Shown: piece by piece, positions 1 through 10,985 of the stretch
Position numbering within the stretch: the first letter of the stretch is position 1
How the letters are laid out: each line of letters opens with the position of its first letter
Assembly: GCA_029747015.1 (NCBI GenBank)
Contig: JAKOGI010000002.1
Location: forward strand, 2,326,001 to 2,390,000
Direction: 5' to 3'
DNA from: Carnegiea gigantea
Taxonomy: Eukaryota; Streptophyta; Magnoliopsida; Caryophyllales; Cactaceae
DNA: 64,000 nucleotides
The notes under the pieces: generated by a model
What the model was told of the DNA's origin: nothing
Seen by the model: only the letters and a program-made list of their open reading frames with translations
Database searches by the model: none
Made by a program: the position numbers and the translations under genes

Positions 1-160
1 CACGTATAGTTTTACTCATAAATTCCAAGCTAAGTACACGTAAGGTTTTATTGGTGTTTTAATAACTTCAAAGTCCAAAAATACAAACCAATAGGAAAAA
101 AAATAGTAAGACTAAAAAATTTTAACATATGCCTGTGCGAAGCACGGAACGCACATTAGT
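1..160 (+). mobile_element. Helitron-like 3' terminus (fragment)
   Basis: Positions 131-147 hold a short GC-rich hairpin (CCTGTGC-GA-GCACGG), followed about 10 bases later by CATTAGT ending near 160. Plant Helitrons typically end in a GC-rich hairpin about 10 nt before a CTRRT terminus. Here the terminus reads TTAGT, so the match is imperfect. No 5' end or Rep/helicase coding sequence lies in the window, so at most the tail of a non-autonomous copy is present. Confidence 0.35.
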
Positions 161-211
161 AGATAATTAAAAAGAACGGAATGCACATTAGTAGATAATT
201 AAAAAGAACGG
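148..211. repeat. 32-bp tandem duplication at the Helitron-like end
   Basis: A unit of about 32 bp (GGAACGCACATTAGTAGATA and the bases that follow) occurs twice in a row with one visible substitution. It includes the putative Helitron terminus, so that terminus is duplicated. Confidence 0.7.
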
Positions 212-1960
212 TAAATTAATGCTAAAATAATGCATGTGTTAATTAGATCTATGTGTTTAATTCTTCATCCCCTTTTGTATTACACTACTCCTTATACTTT
301 ATTTACAAAATATTCTCAACTAAACAACTTATTTTAAGTCAGATTAAGGGAACATATTTGTAGATGCCTTTATTTTTTCTCTATTTTTTTAATGAAAAAA
401 ATTCTATTGAGTTTAAGATGGGTTCTTTGCTATGGTTTTGGACATCAAGGGCTGTTAAGTTCTATGAAAGATGTGCCCTAAACAAACTAGTTATGCATAT
501 AAATTCAAACGAATTTATCACCTAAAATTAATTAGTAATAAGTAAAGTAATTTACAAGCATATACACGTATTCAAGACTTCTTAAGTTGTCAATAGAATG
601 ACAATCTCACTTTTCATAACCCTAACAAAGATTCAATACGATCGCATGAAGAAAAATCATTTGCTTTCATCGCCTTTGATGACAACAAAGTAACTTATGC
701 ACAATTTTAAACTCTAAAAATCAAAAACTTGTTCAAACGTTCTCTGTTGACACTAATTAAAAACACCCAAATGGCACATTTTCTTTTCAAAAGGAGATCT
801 TTTAAGCAATTTTGACCAATTTGTGTATATATATGGACAATATAACAAGAATATTCACTTGACAGCCATGGTCATGGATCCCGTATTCTTGTGTAGTTGC
901 CAATTTAAAGGGGAATAGGATGTGAGTGGGGAGGGCTAGGGCTGGGGTAGAAGGGAGGGCGGGTTGGATTGTAGGCTTTTTCTCTTTGAAAAAAATTTAA
1001 TTTAAAACCTCTTGACTGTATGTTAAGGGTTGAGATTAAATGTTCTCACCCCAATTCATTAGTTATTATTTATAATATTTTTACGGTTTGAATACTCCAT
1101 ATAATTTTTGAAATTACTTCATAATTTTTACTAATTATGTAATTATTTTCATATTTTATATAGTTTTTTAAAAGTCATTTATTTAAATAATATATTAGAG
1201 TAAAATAACCTTAAAAAATCATATTTTTATTAGATTATCTCAACTTAAGATTGATGAGATATATTTAAAAGAATATTGAAATATGACAGATCAAAAATGC
1301 AAAGATAACATGGGCTCATTTAGATAAATTTAGATAATTCTCTTCAATAATTAGATGCAAGGAATATAGAAATATAATTTTTTACTCAGTATGGCATTCT
1401 TGAAGTAAAATGAAGTTTTGTATGAAATATATTTTAATTTGCATTAAAATTTGATGTTGCTCATGATCCCTTCAATTTGCATAGACATTTATTAAATACA
1501 ACCAGGTTCTTTCACTCTAATATATACCCATACGATATGATGATCTGTCGCCAGTGAATAAAAGTTCGCACAATTTTAATGACGGATGATCACCTCCAAA
1601 TAACATTGAAATTATCCTTGAAAATTTTTACTTATAATATCACATCTAGGGATCTACACAATGGTCATGCATGTATATTTAAGATCATATATATATATTT
1701 TTGAAGAGAATTGCATGTTAACAACAAATATAATAAATGTTGATGTAACCAAAATTAACATACATTACGAAAACAGATTATATAAAATTGTACGAATGAA
1801 TTGAATAAATTGATCATCAATGAAACCCAAAATTAAATTAAAGGAAAACTCTGTCATCAGATTAATGAAAAGGAATACACACTCACTGAAAAAAAAGAAC
1901 CACCAGTAGAGTGAACTTGTACATGTTTCCAAAGGGAAAGGCAATAGAAATCCTGGCTAA
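212..1960. other. AT-rich intergenic DNA
   Basis: No ORF, RNA gene or repeat with recognisable ends was seen here. The stretch is AT-rich single-copy-looking DNA downstream of the small minus-strand ORF. Confidence 0.6.
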
Positions 1961-1964
1961 CAGT

Positions 1965-2477
1965 CTAATTAATACGATGGCGAGAAGTAACGGCATCGTC
2001 GTCCATGGCATCGGAAACATAGTCATTGGAGCCCACTGAAGAAGCAACAGTGGAGCAATCCCTTCGATCGTCATCATCAATATCTATAACCTCAATAACA
2101 TCATCGTCGTCGTCATCGACATCAACAACATCATGATGATGATCATGAAGCTGAACATCATGAGCATCGTCGTAAGCATTATCCAAGACCAAGTGAGCCG
2201 ACTGGGAGGGTTTGAGGAACTTGATGGCGGCTGGGGGTCTTGCCAACCGAGGAGGAGGACGAGGAGGAGGAGAAAGACAGCCGCCGTGTTGGGGGGTGGT
2301 GGTGGAGGCGACGACCTTAGGACGGAGGAGGGGAGGAAGGAGGAGAGAGACAGCATCGTAAGAGGGGCGAAATCGGAGCTCCTCGGCACTAAGGTCGAAG
2401 ATGTCGGTGGTGGGGTGGCCTATGCAACTCCCTGTCTCAATCTCTACAAGCCCTTCTTCAATCTTCGCCTTCTCCAT
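1965..2477 (-). CDS. hypothetical acidic protein, 170 aa, single exon
   Basis: This is an uninterrupted 170-codon frame on the minus strand starting with MEKAKIEEGLVEIETGSCIG and stopping at TAG (1965-1967). The N-terminal 55 residues look like ordinary folded protein (DIFDLSAEELRFRPSYDAVS). A proline-rich stretch follows near residues 70-85, then a His/Asp region and a long acidic run (DVDDDDDDVIEVIDIDDDD) near residues 117-137. No family was recognised. The local base composition is distinctly richer in G+C than the flanks, as expected for an exon. The acidic run depends on GAT/GAC repeats. The plus-strand ORF over the same region is its shadow. It could be a real lineage-specific gene, the first exon of a longer gene, or a decayed copy. 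Confidence 0.45.
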   Translation of the reverse strand: MEKAKIEEGLVEIETGSCIGHPTTDIFDLSAEELRFRPSYDAVSLLLPPLLRPKVVASTTTPQHGGCLSPPPRPPPRLARPPAAIKFLKPSQSAHLVLDNAYDDAHDVQLHDHHHDVVDVDDDDDDVIEVIDIDDDDRRDCSTVASSVGSNDYVSDAMDDDAVTSRHRIN

Positions 2478-2479
2478 CT

Positions 2480-3139
2480 CTCTTGATTAATTAACTTCCT
2501 GTCTAATCGTTTCTGATCTCTCTCACAGGCCACAACTCTCAAGTACCGTCTAATTATCTCTCTGTGACTGTAAAATCTATCTGTTTCTTGCTCAATTACA
2601 ACAAATCCAGATAGAGAATACCGGGGGCAGAGCCAGCAGGCGCATTGAGATTCATATATATTGTATAGGTGGAGGTACTTAGGGTTACGTGAGTTTTTTT
2701 TTTTTTTTTAATTTATTTTTTAAGACGCATTGGGTGTCTTCAGTTGAGGCGGCAAATCTGTCCAAAAATCTTCGCACTCCCTTCCTAAGTTCCTAGTTCC
2801 TGGATGGCAACCGGAATTAGATATCAATTTTATTTTTGTTTAAAAAATTAACTGATCACTATTTTTTACTGCTTCTTATCACTTAGTAGTAAATTTTGTA
2901 CCGTTTCTTGTTGGTAAAAGGAATATGCTGTCAAAGACAGTTCAATAATCAACAAATATAGATCAAGTTATATATTCATTTATTTAGTTTTTTTCAATAA
3001 TTAGCTGTCTATAGAGTAATACAACACTTTTTAAAACCATAAAATAAAACAAAACAACATATACTGATGTACATGACTTGTAACCCCCCCCAAAAAAAAA
3101 AAAACACTTATCCATTATCCCTACAACCAAAAATAAAAT
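2480..3139. other. intergenic, upstream of the acidic ORF
   Basis: The stretch holds no gene that I can see. It has homopolymer T tracts (near 2694-2709) and a C/A tract near 3086-3105. The first 150 bases are probably the 5' UTR and promoter of the minus-strand ORF, but no clear TATA box was identified. Confidence 0.4.
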
Positions 3140-3142
3140 TAA

Positions 3143-4550
3143 GACCCTGTTTTTTTTTGGGATAATGAGATTTTTTGTTTTTTTGGTCTTAGATCATCCA
3201 TTTCACCTGTGTTGAGCTACTGTTGGCTCAACAAGGGGTAGAATTCTCCAATTACAGATTTTTTTCAATTCACAAGACTTGAAATCGACAAATTGCTTTG
3301 AGGAAACAAGTGTCAAACCACTTAAATAACCTATATTGGTGGGATAGTGAGCATTTAAGCTGCAACTTGCATATTCTTATAGCTCTTTACAGTTCCTAGC
3401 ATCTTTAATAAAATTCTTACATCTTTGTATTTTTTCTAATATTTAATTTGTCATTTAATTTTTTTTCATATTTATAGAAATATGTATATTTTTTTTAAAC
3501 TACCAATAGGAAAAATCTATATATATTTTTTACGAAAATAATATTTTTATAAACACAAAAACAAAATTTAATGACTTGAATTATATTTGAGTTTCGATGT
3601 GAATCATATATGTTATATAGAAAATAAGTTACATGCAGTTTTTAAATTATAATGCAAAAATTGCATTCGTGTTTGAGTACAACATAAATCGCATAGGAGA
3701 ATAGTCAAATTATAGATGATAAAAATATTTCAGCTATTTTATAACTAAGTTTATCCATAACAATTTGATTACTATCATCATATAATTGAACATTGTGTAA
3801 CCCGTCTACATTTGGGCTCCCTGCTTAGAATGCTATGCTCTTTTTATATAGAATAATAAAATTATAGAGAGTGCAAAATGCAATGATTATCTCAATTATT
3901 GCTGCTCCAATCTCATTCATGGCATTACGTTAAAAATATTAATCTAAAATTGATCAATTGAAATAAGATTTTATTTTAAGGGTTCACTTCAACGAAAAAT
4001 TGTTAATTTTTTAATTTTTTTTATAGGGAATTGAAACTAGTATTAATAAAAAAACACCCGAAGTGTAGGACATATTTACTTCTATAAATTTGTAGGCTTG
4101 AATTTATTTTATTATTATTTAATTGACTTATTTAAAAGTTTATTTTTATTAATTATATTATTTCAATATTATTTCTTCTCATCCAAAATGATAATTGTAG
4201 AAAATAGTTGTATAATATTAAAAACAATTTGTTTAGTGAGGGTATAAAATTAATTTCATAAATATAACCTACATATTACACATAACGTACTTTCATAAAA
4301 TAATTTAATTCAAAAATTACACATTAAAGATCAACAATTATGCATACATATCTAAAAATTATATTTGTGCAACTTTTTAATAATTTAACAACCGCTTACA
4401 TATTTCTTTACAAATTTTTATAAGTTCTTATATTTTTTTACTTATTCTTACAGCTTCTTCACAGTTATTACAACTCCTTATAAATTCTTACAATTCCTTA
4501 CATTTTTTTATAGTTTGCAGTTACATCTTATCGCGAATAAGAGCAGGCCC
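3143..4550. mobile_element. TAA-flanked Harbinger/Tourist-like element, family E copy 1 (about 1.4 kb)
   Basis: The left end reads TAA then GACCCTGTTTTTTTTTGGG. The right end reads GAGCAGGCCC near 4550, where the expected TAA duplication has decayed. Inside, both flanks carry short repeats of the CTTACA / CTCCTTACA type (about 3370-3430 and 4395-4520). The central part (about 3470-3720) is clearly related to the copy at 33899-35138, sharing for example GAAATATGTATATTTTTT and TTATATTTGAGTTTC. No transposase is present, so it is non-autonomous. The Harbinger assignment rests on the TAA duplication seen in the sister copy and on the GGGCCTGTT-type termini. Confidence 0.6.
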
Positions 4551-5760
4551 CTGAATTACAACCACATGTCAAGAAAATACTATTGGTTCGCCCTCCTCCC
4601 CTCCCAAAATAGTTGCTATGTATTTGACTTATCATCCCTTCCAAGCAACGCATACTAAAAATTCCTAAGTAAATTTTTTAACTTATAATTTTAATTAATT
4701 AGACCTTAGGTTCATAAGAGATATGTAAAGCTCTTTCAAACAGTATGCGGCAACAGTATTTTGAATAGTGATTAGTATTTTGAATAGCGATTAGTATTTT
4801 GACTAAATCAATGGCATTTAGTGTCAAGCAGCTTTTTTTTTTTTTGAAAAACTATTAATATTAACTTTCGGCATTCAAATATAGCGTTCATATTTTTTGG
4901 TCAAAAATATCCTTTGAAAATTTTATCTTTAGAAATTATCTATTATTTTTTTCTATCAATTTACATTAATTAGCGGGCCCAACAACTAAGTTTATTAAAC
5001 ATATTTACTTCAACTAAATTAACTTAATGATGCTTTACTTAAAATTTCCTTACGTTAAGGGCAAATTTTTATTTTGTAATTTTATTGTCACATCACTCTA
5101 ATATATATACTACGATAATTTTTAGTGTGAATTCTAGTTTCGCAGGCTCTAGGAACATATAAATATAAGCAAGCTTACCTCAGAAACATTCTTACTAGCA
5201 CATAGACCAATTCCATGACACATATTAAAATAGTATACTAATTAGTGGAGCACAATTTTTAGTAGTGCATAAGTGCGTAATTTTTAGACTTGACCTCATT
5301 CCCTAATGCATGGACTACACACTAACGGGGACAAATGCTGGTTTTGAAACATCTGCAAGAGAAACGTTTTTGTTCAACCAACGCAGGCCGAACCTACCAT
5401 GGCCGAATCATTGGAGAAGAAGGAAGAATGAATTAAAAAAAGAAAAAAGAAAAAAGAAGACTTAATCCATGGGTGACAATTATGCACCTGGGTGGAAATT
5501 GTGGACAAATTAAATTAAGCCAGGTGGACCAACTTTGGGCAAATTTAAAACAAATTACGGTAACATCATCGAATGATAAGATCTAATAATTTAAGTAACC
5601 AAGATTCTGAAAGACCAGGGCAGGTCTGTGATGTGCAAATAAAAAAAGTCAGGTCACTCGAAACGTTTCGTTACGTTCACCAGGAAATTAAAGAACATAA
5701 AGTGGAATAATGCATGTAATTAATTTAAGCATCTCATTATTGTATTTCTTCACACAGAAC
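4551..5760. other. intergenic, upstream of the rhodanese gene
   Basis: No gene is visible. The region carries a short direct repeat (AGTATTTTGAATAGYGATT, about 4760-4800) and purine-rich stretches near 5420-5460. Its final part is the probable promoter of the rhodanese gene. Confidence 0.4.
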
Positions 5761-5771
5761 GCCACACAGCA

Positions 5772-5778
5772 TATATAG
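5772..5778 (+). promoter_or_regulatory. probable TATA box of the rhodanese gene
   Basis: The motif CATATATAGG lies about 125 bp upstream of the ATG at 5900, in an otherwise mixed-composition promoter. A TATA box here implies transcription starting near 5800-5810 and a 5' UTR of about 95 nt. Confidence 0.5.
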
Positions 5779-5899
5779 GAGGTGGGATGCTCCCAAAGTT
5801 TCACGGAATCGAAGAGAAAAGAGTGAGAAAAGTACATCAAATCTCTCACCTCTCTTCTCTAAAGCTAATTAATTAATTACGTTGCTGGCTCTTCCTTCC

Positions 5900-7367
5900 A
5901 TGGCTGCTTCAAACGGGTATTTTTCTTCTTCTTCTCTCTGATCCCCATCTGATGATCTCTAAGTTTCTCCCCCTGTCACTTGTACTCTATGAATTGTAAT
6001 CTCTTGTAGGCAATCAGAAGATGTAAACGTGGATGTCTACACTGCCAAAGGCCTCCTTGCCACTGGCTATCGTTACTTAGATGTGAGGTGAGACTTCAAA
6101 AAAGTTTCACATAATTAAAACTGCATGCTCTACGTCTTTGGGGATTGTTTAAATCGAAGAAGATTAAAATCGAGGAAAGAAAGAAATTTGCAAGGGGAAA
6201 AAATATTTTTCCATGTTAAGATGGACAAATCAAGTTAAGACGATAGATATGCGAACATAAAAAAAGAAAAATTCAGTGGTAACTTCAAAAAGAAATGAAT
6301 GAAAACAGTGAACACTAATTTCTCATCTTCATTTTCAGCTATTTAATTTTTCATTCATTAACCAAGAAAATAATTCATCCTCTTTTTTTGGGTGAGAAAG
6401 GTAAGTTAAAAATCTGTGCAACCCTTTTTTTCAATGGCTCTCCCTAAATATCCTCATGAATGATACGATGCTCCTCCGTATAATTTAAACAGCAAGATCT
6501 TTTATTCCCCCAAATAAATATTTAATTAGTTGAATTGACCAAAGTACTATCAGCTTGTCATTTGTCAAGAGTGCATTTTCCCTACTTATAATTAATAGAA
6601 TTCCAATTATAATCATATGGAAAAGCGGAAAAAGAAATTAAAAAAACTACAATATAATCTATCTTTCTATTTATCAGGACAAAGGGGGAATTTGACGAGG
6701 GTCACGTCGAAGATGCCTTGAACATCCCTTATATGTTCATCACAGAAGAAGGTAATCATCGAAACGTACATATAAACTCCCCTTAAAAACAATCCGTGAA
6801 ACTTCTAATTTAGCTTTGAGCAAAGGCTTTATGATGAACAAATTAATGACAGGACGATTGAAGAACCCAGACTTTCTTGCTCAGGTCTCAGAAGTATGCA
6901 AGAAGAGTGATAAATTGGTTGTGGTAAGACCGCAAAAACGCTATAGTCTTGCATCTTCCAATTTTCTAATATAGAGTATGCAAAAGTTATACGAACATTA
7001 ATAATAACAACAACAATAATAATGAGGTCAAGAAGCACCTACTTCCTACCTAACTCCGACATGGATCTCTGGTCAGGCTTGCAACCGAGGTGGTAGAGGT
7101 CTGAAGGCAACAATCGATCTGCGGAATGACGTACGTAATTTGATCATCAGTTAACTACTTGAATTCTTTGGCAAAAATTCACACAAATTAAGCATTTATT
7201 TAACAGTTAATTGCATACTGATTAATTCACAAAGACTCATATCGAGAACATGATTGTAACAGGGATTTGAGGGTGTATCTAATATGGAAGGAGGCTACTC
7301 CGCTTGGGTAGATGCTGGATTTGCTGGTGAAAATGCAGAAAAGGTTGCTTGCGACTGTGCTTCCTGA
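5900..7367 (+). CDS. rhodanese-like thiosulfate sulfurtransferase (STR16/STR18/SEN1 type), six exons
   Basis: Exons rebuilt from GT-AG borders: 5900-5916, 6010-6087, 6678-6751, 6826-6923 (or starting at 6814), 7077-7130 and 7263-7367. They give 141 aa (145 with the earlier acceptor). The product is a single rhodanese domain: GYRYLDVRTKGEFDEGHVEDALNIPY, then LKNPDFLAQV, then the active-site loop CNRGGR (Cys91 to Arg96), then a C-terminal GGYSAWV motif. The family transfers sulfane sulfur from thiosulfate to thiophilic acceptors through a persulfide on the catalytic Cys, which is intact here. No transit peptide is visible on the chosen start, so a cytosolic form is most likely. A short insert (FMMNKLMTG) precedes LKNPDF. 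The 3' end faces the convergent cyclophilin gene. The splice model was made by eye but closes in frame throughout. Confidence 0.9.
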
Positions 7368-7942
7368 GAACTTTCAAATCTAATATTGTTCAGAATTTCC
7401 TTCTTCTTATAATGGGTTGGTTTGATTTGGTAAAGTTTGGCTTGATTTGGTTTATCATCAATTCTCATTTGTACATCAGATTGGGTATCTGATTATGTCA
7501 TGAGCTTCATCTTATTGTGAATATTTAGCTAAATCTGTATCCAACAACCACTTTGAATAATGAACTGAAATCTTGTCGATATGAGTATATGACCTTCAGG
7601 ATTTGCAGGTATTAAACATTTCATATTTCATATTGTTTTCAAGACAGCAAACTTCTCAGAACACTTTTGATTCAACAAATTCAGAATCTATCAAAACATG
7701 CAACCATTTACACAAAGAAACCCCAGCAGGGCCAGAACATCTCGTCCCTTCTTCTAGGTTACACAGTTCTACACCTTGTCACTATAGATAGCTAAACTGC
7801 CGCTAAAGGAGTAATACACTTTTGTTTTGGGAAAGGCAGATGCGTATTTAATGGCCATGAGTCAACACTCCCCCCTCCCCCCTCCCCGACATGTATGAAG
7901 TTAAGTATTAACATACAAACACAAGGTACATTCTTTTGGCAG
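7368..7942. other. convergent 3' UTR region between rhodanese and cyclophilin genes
   Basis: The 575 bases between the two stop codons hold no further gene. Both transcripts probably end here, and their 3' UTRs may overlap. C-rich runs occur at about 7869-7888. Confidence 0.6.
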
Positions 7943-10635
7943 CTACAAATTGAATCTTCTATGCTTTGAGGCAAATTCCTGAAGTTTAGCTGTGTCCTCC
8001 TCCCCCTTGTTCTTGGGGACCTCTCCAGAGTCAGCAATGATTACCTTCTTCCTCGGTTTCCCACTGTATGTTCCTGCACCTCCCTCGATTGCATACACAG
8101 TATCCATGCCCTGTATGACTTTGCCAAAAACTACATGCTCCCCATCCAACCTGAATGAAATTTCAATATGCATTGTATTGCATATTCCAGTTCAGCAAAA
8201 AATTGTGCCAAAATCATAAATTTAGGAATCCCACTCAGAAGAATTGGAAATTCTAAAGGAAACTGAATATCTCTTGATGCTTGCATTTGGAAGCCACCAA
8301 ATGGGTTTTTGCTGGTTTTCCCTTGTAATAGATTAGATGCTGTTCTCATATATAAATGATATTTCTCTCACTATACAAATATATGTATGTATATAATCTG
8401 ATGGACAACAAAACCTGTTTGCTCAACTGCTGCCTCAAATAGGCCCATTTCCTTCCCAGTTTATGTGTCATAACTGTTAACTGATGTTCTTGTAGTCACA
8501 TATCAATGTTCTTTCAGCTTTTATTTACCTCTTATATCAGGCCCCCCCCCCCCATCCCCCCCCCCGTGTTTATCCAGCATGCAGGAGGGGGGGGGGGACA
8601 TAGAATTGAAAAACAACTTACCAGCTTGCCTTCACTGTAGTGATGAAGAACTGTGATCCATTAGAATCAGGTCCAGAATTCACCATAGACACAACACCTA
8701 CAGAAAGAACACAATAATGCAAAAACTAATTTATCTCAGTGCCAGATTTTCCAATTGCAGAAGCTAAAATATGAGCTGAAATGGAGGTTAGATACATCAC
8801 AGACACCTGCATGGGAATGTTTTATTTTGAAACTCTCATCTGGGAAGGCACCACCATATACTGATTCTCCACCCTTTCCATCACCATGAACAATATCACC
8901 GCCTTGGATCATGAAGCCTGGTATTATACGGTGGAAAGGTGTTTTCTTATAATGTAGCGGTTTTCCACTGGTGCCCTTTCCCTTCTCCCCTGCATTCAAA
9001 AGGCAGGATGCTGTCACCTAGAAAGAACAATTGATTATAACTTCATAGACAAGAGGTAGTTATAAAGAGCTAAAGTGGTAAGGATGGTGTACCAGTACAA
9101 AGAGCCCTGAAGTTCTCTGCGAACGATTAAAAACCCCAAAAGAAAAAAACAAAAAAAAAAAGAAAAAAAAGAAGCAAAGGTCAGCTTTGATTCAGCCAAA
9201 CCAGAAAGCACTAACTGCGGATAGGAAAAGGTAATGCAGCTTTGCTTATTTATGATAGATTTACCATCCAATTCAGATTATGTGACAGTGATGACCATGG
9301 CCAATCCATTCATATACTTACCAACAGTTTTTGGAACAACCTTGCCAAATAATCCAATCACAATCCTACCTGTTGAAAACTTGGAGACAATGAAAAGTCA
9401 TCATACAGTAACGAGTGCAGTAACTAACAGAAAGTGGCTATATGAGAACATCAGAACATGAAAACTTTATCCACTATTTAACAATTAGAGGTAAAGCATG
9501 AAGCCTCTAAAGATCGATCAGCGAGCAGACATAACTATTGCACAGCTTTCATAAGTAGTATGCAATTTCCAAGATTACACTCCGAACAGATTTAAAACGA
9601 TCATAGAGGACAATAAACTGTGCTTGAAAGTGAGAGACCAAGCATGGATGGGATTGGGAAGTGCAGTAGTAACAGCTCCAATATTCAAACAATAGTGCGA
9701 CATGCATTGGTCCCAATCCAACGAAATCAGAACAAGCCCAAATTCCCTTCTTTATCTAGGCAGAAAATGAGTTGGCAGAGACTCACAGAGGAGCATGCAA
9801 CGCTTCTATTCTACCCAACAAATCTAGCATGGAGTCGACAGAAAACAGGCACATAAAAGGACTAGAAGTTGGAACTTTTTTTTAGAGCAAACGGTCAGGG
9901 TACACCATACAGTATGAAGATGATACGATCAACAAGGGAGGGAGTGGAACATAAAGCTGATGCCCAAGTTCAGACTGATATTATCCTCTGGAAAAAAAAC
10001 ATACCTAAGCGTTGGCCATCCATGTCAACATCCAAGAAAACCCTATGAGTTATTTCATGCTCTTCTTCAACCTTCTGTACAATCTGCACACAGAGAGACA
10101 AATCTTTATGTATCTGAACTGATATACCATATCTGGAAACCTATGATTGATTTCAACATTGTTGAATGCAGCAATTTTCGCATCCAGTTTGACACTAATC
10201 CAAAGAAATCCTCCTTTTTCTTGTGTTTCGTACGTTCAAACCTAATCATACCACTCTTTTCCTATCATCCCCAAATCAAGCATACCCAGTTGTTGCATCT
10301 CAGGCCGGGATTTCTCAACATTGGCCATTGTAATCTCTTAATTGTGGCATCATAATATAACAGAAATCAATCCTCTCCACAAACACCAAATGCTAGCAGA
10401 TTTACGATGCGGATTCAAAACCATGACAAGCAGATCCTCATTTCAATATCACAATTAGCAACAGAAACCTAAGAATATAAACTTAAATTGATTTTTAAAA
10501 AAAAGGCAATGAAAATTCAGAAGCAGGAAGGAAGAGAGAGAAAGAGACCTGATGGTAGAGGGAAGAAGCGAAGAAGAGAAGCAAAACGGCGAGGAGGAGG
10601 AGGAGAAGCCATCGAGGCTGAACAAATGCGGGCAT
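7943..10635 (-). CDS. CYP21-1: cyclophilin-type peptidyl-prolyl cis-trans isomerase, CYP21-1-like, seven exons
   Basis: Minus-strand exons in order: 10635-10549, 10083-10005, 9369-9322, 9116-9093, 8989-8807, 8697-8622 and 8150-7943. All borders are GT-AG and the frame closes, giving 234 aa. The N-terminus [20 protein letters not shown] is a signal peptide or signal anchor, so the protein probably enters the secretory pathway. The cyclophilin domain spans about residues 43-218. It contains [12 protein letters not shown] (Arg100, Phe105 and Gln108 of the active site), NGSQFFITT and [11 protein letters not shown] (Trp166, His171). The family isomerises Xaa-Pro bonds. [15 protein letters not shown] is characteristic of the CYP21-1 subgroup. 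The C-terminus differs from the Arabidopsis form as I remember it: after EVPKNK it reads [20 protein letters not shown] instead of ending in a short WDEE-type tail. Intron 6 carries opposed poly-C and poly-G runs. Confidence 0.93.
8542..8597. repeat. poly-C/poly-C/poly-G tract in cyclophilin intron 6
   Basis: C runs at 8542-8553 and 8556-8565 are followed, about 20 bases later, by a G run at 8587-8597. In either RNA orientation the C and G runs could pair into a very stable stem. Homopolymer lengths may be unreliable in the assembly. Confidence 0.7.
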
Positions 10636-10639
10636 TTCT

Positions 10640-10842
10640 GTTCGCGTCTTTTCCGTCGCTCTTTCTCTCTCTCTCTCCACTCTGTTTTCAGCAATCCATT
10701 CATTAGAATAGATCCCCGGATTACCAAAGGGGACTTGAGTTTTCACTCCGGTTCCGAATCGAGTCACCTAGTTCTTAAATATAGACTTACATGTCTAACC
10801 GAGTACGCATCTTAAAACTCCATAATAGATCTACATTTAATT
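10640..10842 (-). promoter_or_regulatory. 5' UTR and promoter region of the cyclophilin gene
   Basis: This is the region upstream of the minus-strand ATG at 10635. On the minus strand it is rich in GAGAGA repeats just before the start (10650-10680), which is common in plant 5' UTRs. No clear TATA box was identified. Confidence 0.35.
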
Positions 10843-10985
10843 GTGTATCTTTTTTATTTTACAGTGTATCTTTTTTCTTTCTGTAGTATACCCTTTATTT
10901 TTTATAATGTATATTTTTTTACCTGTAGTGTATCTTTTTTTGTCTGTAATGTACCTTTTATTCTCTATAATATATCTTTTTCTAA
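10843..10985. repeat. degenerate tandem array, about 21-bp unit
   Basis: About seven degenerate copies of TGTATCTTTTTT plus a variable TNTGTAG-like tail lie head to tail. They begin at or near 10845, 10865, 10887, 10908, 10929, 10950 and 10971. It is a minisatellite-like array in the cyclophilin upstream region. Confidence 0.6.

Noticed and set aside
2084..2486. Overlapping ORFs on both strands over the acidic protein
   Set aside because: They are out-of-frame shadows. The 170-codon frame is longest and has a protein-like N-terminus.
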